Of a DNA stretch of 64,000 nt, positions 39,878-48,448 are shown in pieces. The DNA comes from NCEH01 sp002257205. Its GTDB lineage: Bacteria > Pseudomonadota > Alphaproteobacteria > Rhizobiales > Xanthobacteraceae. The stretch's first letter is position 1. Each line of letters opens with the position of its first letter. The stretch lies in assembly GCF_043195105.1 (NCBI RefSeq), contig NZ_JBAFWO010000002.1. The stretch is one strand, 5' to 3'. The position numbers and the translations under genes were made by a program. The notes beneath the pieces were generated by a model. It saw only the letters and a program-made list of their open reading frames with translations, was not told the origin of the DNA and made no database searches.

Positions 39878-40986
39878 CCGGTGCGCGAGAAGACGACCGC
39901 CAGGACGCCGCCGAATATGTCCTCGGCACGCTCGATGCCGCCGAACGCAACGCCGCCCGGGCGCGGATCGCCAGCGACAGCACATTCGCCGCCCTCGTCA
40001 CGCTCTGGGAACGCCGGCTCGGGCCGCTGCATGAACTCGCGGTCAGCGTGGCCCCGCCCGAAGGGCTGCTGCAAGAGCTGATGGCGGACCTGCCGGCGGT
40101 CGAGAGCGGACCCGCCATCACCGAGGAGTCGCCCGAGCACCCACCCGACGCCGCCGTGGTGTCGACGGCTCCGCCGTCCCCCGCCGCCCCGTCGTCCCCC
40201 GTCGTCCCGGTTCCCTCCGCACCGGCTCCCGCCTCGGCGTCCGCCGTCGCGCCGTCCCCCCTCGCGCCAGATGCGCCGCCTGCCGCCGAGGGGGCACCGG
40301 ACGAGGAGCCATTGCCGATTCCGCCGGTGGTGGCGGAAGCGGAAATCCGGGAACTGGAGAAAGACTCCAGCCCGCAAGGCGCCGCATCGGCCCGTGCGCC
40401 TTCGCCCTTGCCGCAGAAGAGCGTTCCGCTCAACCCACCGGAGCCCCCCGCGCAATCGCCGGCCGCGCGCAATCCCTGGCGCGTGGCGAGCGGGCTGATG
40501 GCCATCCTTGTGCTCGGCCTCGGCGGTCTGCTGCTGCGCGACGCGGGGCGCAGCGATCGGGGAAGCCTCCAGCCGCCGGTCGTACAAACCGCCGTCCCGC
40601 AAGAAACCGCCGCTCCACAAACGCCTGCAGCGCAGACCCCTGCCGGACAGCCAAGCCCCGCACAGACCCCGCACGAGGCGGTGCTGACCCCGCGCAGCGC
40701 GCCGCGTGTCACCATAACGCTTGATCCGGCGACCGGTCGCCTGGACGTGATCGGGCTTCCCGGTCCTCCGCCGGAAGGGCAGACCTATCGCCTGTGGCTG
40801 GTGTCGCAGGATGGCACGCGCCATCTCCTGTGCGCCTTCCGCGACCCGACCGCGCTCGCCCCCGACCTCACGACCTGGACCGGAGAATCGAGCGCCATGC
40901 TCGAGATCACGCTTGAGGCCGCCGATGCCGCGCCGGGGCAGGGCGCGGCCGAAGTGATCCTCACCGGGCCGCTCAGGCGGCTGTGA
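39874..40986 (+). CDS. RskA-type membrane-anchored anti-sigma factor with long Pro/Ala linker
   Basis: A 370-residue partner of the upstream ECF sigma. The N-terminal anti-sigma domain (DDRQDAAEYVLGTLDAAERNAARARIASDSTFAALVTLWERRLGPLHEL) is followed by about 130 residues rich in Pro, Ala and Ser. Then comes one transmembrane helix (RVASGLMAILVLGLGGLLLRD), a second Pro/Gln-rich stretch, and a periplasmic RskA C-terminal domain (RVTITLDPATGRLDVIGLPGPPPEGQTYRLWLVSQDG). The cytoplasmic linker is far longer than usual. There is no zinc motif HxxxCxxC. Release of the sigma probably requires regulated proteolysis. Confidence 0.85.
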   Translation: MTGAREDDRQDAAEYVLGTLDAAERNAARARIASDSTFAALVTLWERRLGPLHELAVSVAPPEGLLQELMADLPAVESGPAITEESPEHPPDAAVVSTAPPSPAAPSSPVVPVPSAPAPASASAVAPSPLAPDAPPAAEGAPDEEPLPIPPVVAEAEIRELEKDSSPQGAASARAPSPLPQKSVPLNPPEPPAQSPAARNPWRVASGLMAILVLGLGGLLLRDAGRSDRGSLQPPVVQTAVPQETAAPQTPAAQTPAGQPSPAQTPHEAVLTPRSAPRVTITLDPATGRLDVIGLPGPPPEGQTYRLWLVSQDGTRHLLCAFRDPTALAPDLTTWTGESSAMLEITLEAADAAPGQGAAEVILTGPLRRL

Positions 40987-41071
40987 CCTGATCTCGCGGG
41001 GCGTGCGTTTCCTGCGCCGCGCGATCATGCCATAAGCGGGACTTCCGCTTCACCGGGGCCTTGCACAGCTT

Positions 41072-42169
41072 ATGACCGTTGCCGTCGCCGTAGAAAATGC
41101 CGTCAAGATGTTCGGCACGCAGCAGGCGCTTGCGGGCATCTCCCTGGATGTGCAGCCGGGCGAACTGGTGGCACTGCTCGGGCCCTCCGGCTCGGGCAAG
41201 ACCACCTTGCTGCGGGTGGTCGCGGGGCTGGAGCAATTGGATTCCGGCCGGGTGGTCCTGGATGGGGCGGATGCCTCCACCGTGCCGGTGCGCTATCGCG
41301 GCATCGGCTTCGTGTTCCAGCATTATGCCCTGTTCCGCCATATGAACGTGGCCGACAACATCGCCTATGGCCTGCGCTCGCGCCCGCGCGCCACGCGCCC
41401 GTCCGAAGGCGACATTGGCAAGCGCGTGGAAAGCCTGCTCGCCTTGGTGCAACTGGCCGGCTATGGCGCGCGCTATCCGGCGCAATTGTCCGGCGGCCAG
41501 CGCCAGCGGGTGGCTTTGGCGCGCGCGCTCGCCATCGAGCCCAAGGTGTTGCTGCTCGACGAGCCGTTCGGCGCGCTGGATGCGCTGGTCCGCAAGGAAT
41601 TGCGCGCCTGGCTGCGGCATCTGCACGAACAGACCGGCCATACCACCTTGTTCGTGACACACGATCAGGAAGAGGCCCTCGAACTCGCCGACCGCGTGGT
41701 GGTGATGAGCAAGGGCCGCATCGAGCAGGTGGGCACGCCGGACGATGTCTATGACCGGCCCTCCACGCCCGACGTGTTCGGCTTCATGGGCGAATCGAGC
41801 CGCATTCCGGTGGAGGTCGCGCAGGGGGTGGTGCGCGCCGAAGGGCAGATCATCGCCACCGCCGTGGAGCGCGTGGCCGATGGCCCGGCGGTGCTGTTCG
41901 CGCGGCCGCACGACATCACGGTCGCGCTCGCCGGCACGCCGGGGGCGGAGGGAATGGTGAAGGCCTATCGGCGCCACGGGGCGATCCGCCGGCTGGAGCT
42001 GGAGGTGGGCGGGGCGCATGTGGAAGCCGATGTCGCTCCCACGGCCAAGGTGCCCGAGGCCGGCAAAGTCGCAGTGCGGTTCGACCGCGCCCGCCTGTTT
42101 CCGGCCAGCGGGCCAGGGGTGGATTGCCGCCCGCCGGCGTCCCACCAGGTGGGCGAATACGCGATCTGA
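41072..42169 (+). CDS. CysA-like sulfate/thiosulfate (or molybdate) ABC transporter ATPase
   Basis: A 365-residue ATP-binding subunit with Walker A GPSGSGKTT, Q-loop FVFQHYALFRHMNVADNIAYGL, signature LSGGQRQRVALARAL and Walker B VLLLDEPFGALDALVRKELRAWLRHLH. The latter is the CysA-type segment. A TOBE domain lies at the C-terminus. No cysT, cysW or substrate-binding gene is adjacent, so it must partner with permeases encoded elsewhere or be a solitary paralogue. It is not recognised as part of an operon; agmatinase follows after 160 bases. Confidence 0.82.
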   Translation: MTVAVAVENAVKMFGTQQALAGISLDVQPGELVALLGPSGSGKTTLLRVVAGLEQLDSGRVVLDGADASTVPVRYRGIGFVFQHYALFRHMNVADNIAYGLRSRPRATRPSEGDIGKRVESLLALVQLAGYGARYPAQLSGGQRQRVALARALAIEPKVLLLDEPFGALDALVRKELRAWLRHLHEQTGHTTLFVTHDQEEALELADRVVVMSKGRIEQVGTPDDVYDRPSTPDVFGFMGESSRIPVEVAQGVVRAEGQIIATAVERVADGPAVLFARPHDITVALAGTPGAEGMVKAYRRHGAIRRLELEVGGAHVEADVAPTAKVPEAGKVAVRFDRARLFPASGPGVDCRPPASHQVGEYAI

Positions 42170-42329
42170 CGGCCAAGGCCGTGGCGCCGGGCCATAATCG
42201 GGTTTTGTGCCCGCGAAATGCTTGCCTGCGGCCGCGTGCGGGCGCTATCGACAGGGGCGTGCCTCGCCGCACGATCGCACCGCCCTCCACGGCGGCGCGG
42301 CTGCCGTACCCGCGCCCGAGAGGTCTTCC

Positions 42330-43313
42330 ATGAGCGATGATCCCCTTCACCCGCGCCCCGTGGATCGGGCCCTGGATCGCAACTTCCGTCATGGCCAGTC
42401 CATGGAGCCGAATTATTCCGGCGCCACCTCGTTCCTGCGCCGGCGCTACGCCAAGGATGGCGGCGGAGCGGAGGCGGTGGTGTGGGGCATTCCGCTCGAT
42501 GTCACGGTGTCCAACCGGCCCGGCACGCGTTTCGGGCCGCGCGCCATCCGCGCCGCCTCCGCGATCCTGGACGGCGACGAGTTCTATCCTTTCGGCTTCG
42601 ATCCCTTCGCGGCGCTCGATGTGGCCGACGCCGGCGACTGCGTGTTCGACTATGGCCTGCCTTATTCCATCCCGGCGGCGATCGAGGCGCAGGCGGCGCA
42701 GCATTTCGCGCGCGGCTCCCATCTCGTGACCCTGGGCGGGGACCATTTTCTCACCTATCCCGTGCTCAAGGCCCTGGTGGCGCGCCTCGGCGAGCCGATC
42801 GCCCTGGTGCAGTTCGACGCCCACCAGGACACCTGGGACGATGACGGCACGCGGGTCGACCATGGCACCATGATCACCCGCGCGGTGAAGGATGGGCTGA
42901 TCCGGGTGGACCGCTCGGTCCAGGTCGGCATAAGGACCCATGCGCCGGAAACCTACGGCATCGACGTGCTGCACGGCTTCGATGCGGCCGAGCTCGGCCC
43001 GCGCGGCATTATTCGTCATATCCGCGAGCGGGTGGGCGATGCGCCGGTCTATCTCACTTTCGACATCGACGCGCTCGACCCCGCGTTCGCGCCCGGCACC
43101 GGCACCCCGGTGTGCGGCGGCCTTACCAGCCGCGAGGCGCTGATGACGGTCGGCGGGCTCGGCGCTCTCAACCTGAAGGGCTTCGACGTGGTGGAGGTGT
43201 CCCCGCCTTACGATCACGCGGAGATTACGGCGCTCGCGGGCGCGAGCCTCGCCGCCACCTATCTGTGCCTGCTCGCCCAGCGCAAGGCGCAGGGGCTGAG
43301 CATCGCGCTCTAG
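42330..43313 (+). CDS. speB: agmatinase / ureohydrolase family
   Basis: Hydrolyses agmatine to putrescine and urea, or a related guanidino compound. The 327-residue protein has the binuclear manganese motifs of the arginase family: GGDHFLTYP (His), VQFDAHQDTWDD (Asp-His-Asp) and YLTFDIDALDPAFAPGTGTP (Asp-Asp), and closes with VEVSPPYDHAEITALAGASL. Its overall form is that of bacterial agmatinases, though guanidinopropionase or guanidinobutyrase activity cannot be excluded. The ATG at 42330 lies 8 bases after AGAGG. Confidence 0.88.
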   Translation: MSDDPLHPRPVDRALDRNFRHGQSMEPNYSGATSFLRRRYAKDGGGAEAVVWGIPLDVTVSNRPGTRFGPRAIRAASAILDGDEFYPFGFDPFAALDVADAGDCVFDYGLPYSIPAAIEAQAAQHFARGSHLVTLGGDHFLTYPVLKALVARLGEPIALVQFDAHQDTWDDDGTRVDHGTMITRAVKDGLIRVDRSVQVGIRTHAPETYGIDVLHGFDAAELGPRGIIRHIRERVGDAPVYLTFDIDALDPAFAPGTGTPVCGGLTSREALMTVGGLGALNLKGFDVVEVSPPYDHAEITALAGASLAATYLCLLAQRKAQGLSIAL

Positions 43314-43325
43314 CGGGCCGGCTCG

Positions 43326-44393
43326 ATGCTGCGCCGGCTGCTACCGTTTCTCTTCCCCATCGTCGCGCTCGGCCTCGCTTTTGCGTGGCCGGTGCTCTAC
43401 CCGCTGTTGGGGCGCGTCGCGCAATGGGCTGCCTCGCTGCTGATGATGGGCACCATCTTTGCGGCGGTCAGCCATGCCGACACCGTCTCGGCCCGGCTGC
43501 CGCAACCGTTCGGGACCCTCGTCCTGACCTTCAGCGTCACCCTCATCGAAGTATCGGTGCTGGTGTCCATGATGCTGCACGGGGAGAACAACCCGACCTT
43601 GCCGCGTGAGGCGGTGCTGTCCACCGTGATGTTCGTGCTGACGGGCGTGGTGGGGCTGTGCCTGCTGCTGGGCGGGCTGCGCCATCGCGAGCAGGAGGTG
43701 CGCCAGCAGGGGCTGAGCGGATTCCTCTCGGTCATCATGTCGATCTCGATCCTGGCGCTGATCCTGCCAGGCGTCACCGCGGACGGCCAGCTGGGCACGC
43801 CCAAAACCCTGAACATCGCTGTCATCATGGCCGGCGTGGTGCTGCTGTATGGATCGTTCCTGTTCATGCAGACCGTGCGGCACCGCGATCATTTCCTCGG
43901 CTGGGACGAGAGCGAGGAGCGCGAGGCGACCGCCTCCGAATTCTGGCGCGCGGTGGTGTTTCTGCTGCTGAGCCTCGGCGGCGTGGTGCTGCTCTCCAAT
44001 CATGTGGCGGAGGGCGTCGAGCGGTTCATGGAGCGCCAGGGCCTGCCGGATCCGGATGCGGTGGTGGGTGCCATCGTCGTGGCGATCCTGCTGCTGCCGG
44101 AGACCATCACCGCGGTGCGGGCGGCGCGGCGCAACCGGTTGCAGCGGGCTCTGAACGCCGCGCTTGGCTCGGCGCTGGCCACTATCGGCCTGACCATGCC
44201 GGTCATGGTGGCGGTGAGCTATATGGTGGACCGGCAGGTGACCCTCGCGCTCGATCCCGAGGACCGGGTGCAATTGCTGCTGGCGCTGGTGCTGAGCATC
44301 GTGTCCTTCGGCACCGGCAAGACCAATGCCCTGACGGGGCTGGTGCATCTGGTGCTGTTCTTTGTTTATGTCATGACGCTTTTTTCGCCCTGA
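43326..44393 (+). CDS. ChaA-like calcium/cation:proton antiporter
   Basis: A 355-residue polytopic membrane protein of the Ca2+/cation antiporter superfamily. About ten hydrophobic segments are visible and the two alpha repeats contain the acidic ion-binding residues: FGTLVLTFSVTLIEVSVLVSMML and VVGAIVVAILLLPETITAVRAARRNRLQRALNAALGSALATIGLT. The resemblance is to E. coli ChaA, which exchanges Na+, K+ or Ca2+ for H+. It starts 12 bases after the agmatinase stop, so the two may share a transcript. Confidence 0.88.
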   Translation: MLRRLLPFLFPIVALGLAFAWPVLYPLLGRVAQWAASLLMMGTIFAAVSHADTVSARLPQPFGTLVLTFSVTLIEVSVLVSMMLHGENNPTLPREAVLSTVMFVLTGVVGLCLLLGGLRHREQEVRQQGLSGFLSVIMSISILALILPGVTADGQLGTPKTLNIAVIMAGVVLLYGSFLFMQTVRHRDHFLGWDESEEREATASEFWRAVVFLLLSLGGVVLLSNHVAEGVERFMERQGLPDPDAVVGAIVVAILLLPETITAVRAARRNRLQRALNAALGSALATIGLTMPVMVAVSYMVDRQVTLALDPEDRVQLLLALVLSIVSFGTGKTNALTGLVHLVLFFVYVMTLFSP

Positions 44394-44489
44394 GCGGCGG
44401 CGCGTGCTTCCGCTCGGTGGACACCGCCGGGGCGCGGTGGCATGGTCCGCGCGATCAAGGGCGAGGCGTCAAGCAGCGAGGCGTGGGCC

Positions 44490-44900
44490 GTGAAAGAGTT
44501 CCTGCTCTATGTGTTCACCTGGTGGAATAAGCAGACGGTCGGCACCATGCTGTGGACCCGTCGCTTTGGCGAGTTCGTGGGGCAGGATGAGGCGGGCAAC
44601 CGTTATTTCCGCACCAAGGGCGGCGCCATAGATCCGCAATTGGGGTTTGAACGCCGCTGGGTGATCTATCCCGGCTATGCCGACAGCACGACCATCCCAA
44701 CCGGCTGGTACGGCTGGATTCACCATCGCACCGACACCCCGCCCACCGAGGAATCCTACACCCCGCGCGACTGGCAGAAGCCGCATCTGCGGAACATGAC
44801 TGGCTCGCCCGCCGCCTATCGGCCCAAGGGCGCGTTTCCCGGCGGCCGCAACCGTCCCGAAGTCACGGGCGATTATAAAGCGTGGGCACCGGGCGAGTGA
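44490..44900 (+). CDS. NDUFA12-like complex I accessory subunit
   Basis: Supernumerary subunit of NADH:ubiquinone oxidoreductase shared by alphaproteobacteria and mitochondria. The 136-residue product has FTWWNKQTVGTMLWTRRFGEFVGQDEAGNRYFRTKGG, the family's N-terminal signature, and GFERRWVIYPGYADSTTIPTGWYGWIHHRTDTPP, ending HLRNMTGSPAAYRPKG. The GTG start at 44490, just before KEFLLYVFTWW, fits the family. An ATG at 44442 gives 16 extra residues and is less likely. It commonly neighbours DUF2155 and aat, as here. Confidence 0.92.
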   Translation: MKEFLLYVFTWWNKQTVGTMLWTRRFGEFVGQDEAGNRYFRTKGGAIDPQLGFERRWVIYPGYADSTTIPTGWYGWIHHRTDTPPTEESYTPRDWQKPHLRNMTGSPAAYRPKGAFPGGRNRPEVTGDYKAWAPGE

Positions 44901-45156
44901 CTGCGCGTCCGCCGCTCGCGCTTTGAGGCGGGCGGCGATGGGGCCTGCGGGTGCGGGCTTTGATCCCGCGCTTTCGTTCCGGCATGCGCGATTCGCCCTC
45001 GCAGCGCCGCATTGCAGGTGATAACCAGCAGGGAATTGGGTGCGCTTCACCGTGCCGCGTGCATCGAGGAATGGCTTGGACGGCGCGCCGTCCGCCGGAC
45101 GCCAGTGCAACGCGGGGAACGGGCTCCGCCCTCGGCATGTTCGGGTCTGCGTTTTC

Positions 45157-45873
45157 ATGGTCAAAGTCCAATTCGATGCGTGTCGGCTGTTTCCTCCGTT
45201 ATCGCGGCTGAAGGCCGGCGTCGCGCTCGTCATCGGGCTTTGCGCCGCCGGTCCGGCGCTGGCGCAGAGCCGCACCGGTATCGAATCGGCGCCGCTGGCG
45301 CCGCCGAGCGGCTTCGGCAGTTCAACCGCCCCCGCGCCGAACGGCGCGTTGCCGCCGGGATATCCCGCGTCCCCTCAGCGGCCTTCGGCACCCCAATTGC
45401 CGCCGCCCGGCTCTCCCCGCCCGCCTGGACAGGGGCAATTGCCCGCACCCTCCGTGGCGCAGCCGCCCGCCGCCGGAACGCCCTCAGCGCCGGGGGATTC
45501 CGGGGATGTGGTGGTGGTGCAGCCGCCGCCGGAGCGGATTTCCAATCGCACCGCGGTCTATGCCGGGCTCGACAAGATCACCGGCCGCATCACCTCGTTC
45601 GAGGTGGGAATCGGCGAAACCGTGCAGTTCGGCGCGCTCCAGGTGACGCCGCGCGTGTGCTACACGCGCCCGCCCACGGAGACGCAGAACACCACCAGCT
45701 TCACCGAAGTGAACGAAATCACCCTCAAGGGCGAGGCGAAGCGCATCTTCACCGGCTGGATGTTCGCCTCCAGTCCCGGCCTGCACGGCGTGGAGCACCC
45801 GATCTATGACGTCTGGCTGACCGACTGCAAGGCCACCCCGCCCGCCACCGGCAAGGCCGCCGGCCAGAAATAG
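45157..45873 (+). CDS. exported DUF2155 protein with proline-rich linker
   Basis: A 238-residue protein with a signal peptide (LKAGVALVIGLCAAGPALAQS), about 90 Pro/Gly/Ala-rich residues, and a C-terminal DUF2155 domain (ISNRTAVYAGLDKITGRITSFEVGIGETVQFGALQVTPRVCYTRPPTETQNTTSF) with two cysteines that may pair. Probably periplasmic. Function unknown, but the family co-occurs with NDUFA12, hinting at the respiratory chain or envelope. Its last 70 bases overlap the 3' end of aat on the other strand. Confidence 0.88.
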   Translation: MVKVQFDACRLFPPLSRLKAGVALVIGLCAAGPALAQSRTGIESAPLAPPSGFGSSTAPAPNGALPPGYPASPQRPSAPQLPPPGSPRPPGQGQLPAPSVAQPPAAGTPSAPGDSGDVVVVQPPPERISNRTAVYAGLDKITGRITSFEVGIGETVQFGALQVTPRVCYTRPPTETQNTTSFTEVNEITLKGEAKRIFTGWMFASSPGLHGVEHPIYDVWLTDCKATPPATGKAAGQK

Positions 45874-46481
45874 AAATCGCCTTCCACGTCCAGCGCCTGT
45901 TCCAGCTGCCGGTGATATTGGCGCCGGCTAATCTCGATGGCGCCGAGGCTTTCCAGGTGGCTGGTCACGAACTGGGTGTCGAGTAGGCGGAAGCCGCCGG
46001 CCTTGAGGCGTGCCACAAGATGCACCAGCGCCACTTTCGAGGCATCCCGCTCGATGTGGAACATGCTCTCGCCGAAAAACGCGCCGCCGAGCCGCACGCC
46101 ATAAAGCCCGCCCACCAGCCGGCCGTCGCGCCAGGCTTCCACCGTATGGCAGCGGCCGCGCATGAATAATTCCCCGTAGAGCCGGCGGATGCGGGCATTG
46201 ATCCAGGTCTTGGCGCGGCCCTCCTGAGGCGCGGCACAGCCGTCGATGACCGCTTCGAAATCGTGATCGACCCTTATCTCGAACTTGTCCGATCGGATGG
46301 TGCGGGCGAGGCGCGAGGAGATTTTCAGCCCGTCGAGGGGAAACACGCCCCGCCGCTCCGGCTCGATCCAATAGAGGCCGGGATCGTCCGCGCTTTCGGC
46401 CATGGGAAAGATGCCGCAGGCATAGGCCTTCAGCAGCACATCCGGGGTGATTTCGACGATCGGTTCGTTGGGTCGGCTCAT
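45804..46481 (-). CDS. aat: leucyl/phenylalanyl-tRNA--protein transferase
   Basis: Adds Leu or Phe to proteins with N-terminal Lys or Arg, marking them for ClpS-ClpAP degradation. The 225-residue protein begins ITPDVLLKAYACGIFPMAESADDPGLYWIEPERRGVFPLD and contains TWINARIRRLYGELFMRGRCHTVEAW, GGLYGVRLGGAFFGESMF and the C-terminal LDTQFVTSHLESLGAIEISRRQYHRQL. It ends in the typical SVSQTS. The start at 46479-46481 was chosen over a longer frame by family N-terminus. The 3' end overlaps the convergent DUF2155 gene by 70 bases. Confidence 0.95.
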   Translation of the reverse strand: MSRPNEPIVEITPDVLLKAYACGIFPMAESADDPGLYWIEPERRGVFPLDGLKISSRLARTIRSDKFEIRVDHDFEAVIDGCAAPQEGRAKTWINARIRRLYGELFMRGRCHTVEAWRDGRLVGGLYGVRLGGAFFGESMFHIERDASKVALVHLVARLKAGGFRLLDTQFVTSHLESLGAIEISRRQYHRQLEQALDVEGDFYFWPAALPVAGGVALQSVSQTS

Positions 46482-46694
46482 GGCTCCATTGATGGCGCAT
46501 ATAAGTTGAGCGAGGATGTGGCGCTTTGCCGCCGGTGCCGCTGAACCGGCCGAACATGGGCGTGCGTGCGTCCTGTCGAGATCCGGCCGGCGCCTTGCAA
46601 ATGCGTAGTGCATTTGTCATGCGGGCGCGCTACTGCCCCTGATGTTCACCTCGGTGTGAACCGCTTGCATCCTCCTCTGCGCGGTGGGCCTGCC

Positions 46695-48437
46695 ATGCTT
46701 TTTCAGCCAGCTGGTGCCGGAAACGAGTCCAACCCTGTGCGGCAGCACCGGTTCTCCATTTTCGACATCTTCGCCTTCGCGGTGATTTTCGCGCTGTTCG
46801 CGCTGTTCACCCATGGCACGCAGGAGACGCTGGTTCCGATCGCGCAATTGCAGCAGACGCCGATCTCGCTGGATCCGGCGATGCTGCCGGAATATGCCCT
46901 GCGCACCACGCTGCGCATGCTGGCCGCGATCGTCGCCTCGCTGGTGTTCACCTTCATTTATGGCGCCATCGCCGCAAAAAGCCGGCGCGCCGAAATGGTG
47001 CTGATTCCCATTCTCGACATTCTCCAGTCGGTGCCGGTGCTGGGATTTCTATCCTTCACCGTGGTCTTCTTCATGGGCCTATTCCCCGGCCAGGTGCTGG
47101 GGGTGGAACTGGCGGCGGTGTTCGCCATCTTCACCAGCCAAGCATGGAACATGACCTTCAGCTTCTACCAGTCCATGAAGACGCTGCCGCGCGACCTGGA
47201 GGAGGTCTGCGACGGATTCGGCCTCACCGGCTGGCAGCGCTTCTGGCGTCTGGAAGTGCCGTTCTCCATGCCGGGGCTGGTGTGGAACACCATGATGTCC
47301 ATGTCCGGCGGCTGGTTCTTCGTGGTGGCCTCGGAAGCGATCTCGGTGGGCAATACCACCATTACATTGCCGGGCATCGGCGCTTATGTCGCCACGGCAA
47401 TCGCCGACCAGAACATCGCGGCCGTCGCCTATGCGGTGCTGGCCATGCTGGTGATCATCCTGTTGTACGATCAGCTGCTGTTCCGCCCGCTGGTGGCGTG
47501 GGCGGAGAAATTCCGCTTCGAGCAATCGGCCGGCGGGCCGCCGCCGCGGTCCTGGGTGCTCGATCTCGTCAAGCGGGCGCATTATTTCCGCATCGTGCTC
47601 TCGCCCCTCGGCAGCCTCGCGCGGGCGCTCGGCCGCATGCCGCTGCGCGCGCCGGTGCGGGTGCCGCATGAGGTGCACAAGGCCTGGGGCAGCCGCACCA
47701 TGGACCGCATCTGGGCGGGTCTCGTGATCTTGGCCGCGCTCTACAGCCTGTGGGTGATCGTCGCCTTCGTCGCCACCGAGGTCGCGGGCGGCGAGGTGGT
47801 GCATGTGCTCTATCTCGGCTTCCTCACCTTGCTGCGGGTGGCGGTGCTGATCTTCCTCGCCTCGCTGGTCTGGGTGCCGATCGGCGTGTGGATCGGCCTC
47901 AACCCGAAGGTGGCGACGGCGGTGCAGCCGCTGGCCCAGTTCCTGGCCGCGTTCCCGGCCAATATCGTATTTCCGTTCGCGGTGGTGGGCATCGTGGCGC
48001 TGGGGCTCGACCCGAACATCTGGCTCTCGCCGCTGATGATCCTCGGGACCCAATGGTACATTTTGTTCAATGTGATCGCCGGCGCGAGCGCGTTTCCCGG
48101 CGACATGCGCGAGGCGGCCTCCGCCTTCCATATCCGCGGCTGGCACTGGTGGACCAAGGTGATCCTGCCCGGCGTGTTCCCCTATTATGTCACCGGCGCG
48201 CTGACTGCGAGCGGTGGCTCCTGGAACGCCAGTATCGTTGCGGAAGTGGCGAGCTGGGGCAACACGACCCTGCGCGCGGAGGGCCTCGGGGCCTATATCG
48301 CGGACGCCACCACGGCGGCGGATTTCCCGCGCATCACGCTCGGCATCGCGATCATGTCGCTCTATGTCATCGCCTTCAACCGGGTGTTGTGGCGACCTTT
48401 GTTCACCTTCGCGGCCCGCCGCCTGCGGCTCGACTGA
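46695..48437 (+). CDS. double-length ABC transporter permease (nitrate/sulfonate type, two fused BPD domains)
   Basis: A 580-residue inner-membrane protein with two tandem permease modules. Each has its own ATPase-contact loop (EAA motif): YQSMKTLPRDLEEVCDGFGLTGWQRFWRLEVPFSMPGL in the first and ASAFPGDMREAASAFHIRGWHWWTKVILPGVFPYYVTG in the second. This fusion replaces the usual homodimer. It forms an operon with the ATPase 11 bases downstream. No substrate-binding protein is encoded here. The substrate is probably a small anion (nitrate, sulfonate, bicarbonate) by family, but this is not shown. Confidence 0.88.
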   Translation: MLFQPAGAGNESNPVRQHRFSIFDIFAFAVIFALFALFTHGTQETLVPIAQLQQTPISLDPAMLPEYALRTTLRMLAAIVASLVFTFIYGAIAAKSRRAEMVLIPILDILQSVPVLGFLSFTVVFFMGLFPGQVLGVELAAVFAIFTSQAWNMTFSFYQSMKTLPRDLEEVCDGFGLTGWQRFWRLEVPFSMPGLVWNTMMSMSGGWFFVVASEAISVGNTTITLPGIGAYVATAIADQNIAAVAYAVLAMLVIILLYDQLLFRPLVAWAEKFRFEQSAGGPPPRSWVLDLVKRAHYFRIVLSPLGSLARALGRMPLRAPVRVPHEVHKAWGSRTMDRIWAGLVILAALYSLWVIVAFVATEVAGGEVVHVLYLGFLTLLRVAVLIFLASLVWVPIGVWIGLNPKVATAVQPLAQFLAAFPANIVFPFAVVGIVALGLDPNIWLSPLMILGTQWYILFNVIAGASAFPGDMREAASAFHIRGWHWWTKVILPGVFPYYVTGALTASGGSWNASIVAEVASWGNTTLRAEGLGAYIADATTAADFPRITLGIAIMSLYVIAFNRVLWRPLFTFAARRLRLD

Positions 48438-48448
48438 GGAGACCTCCC

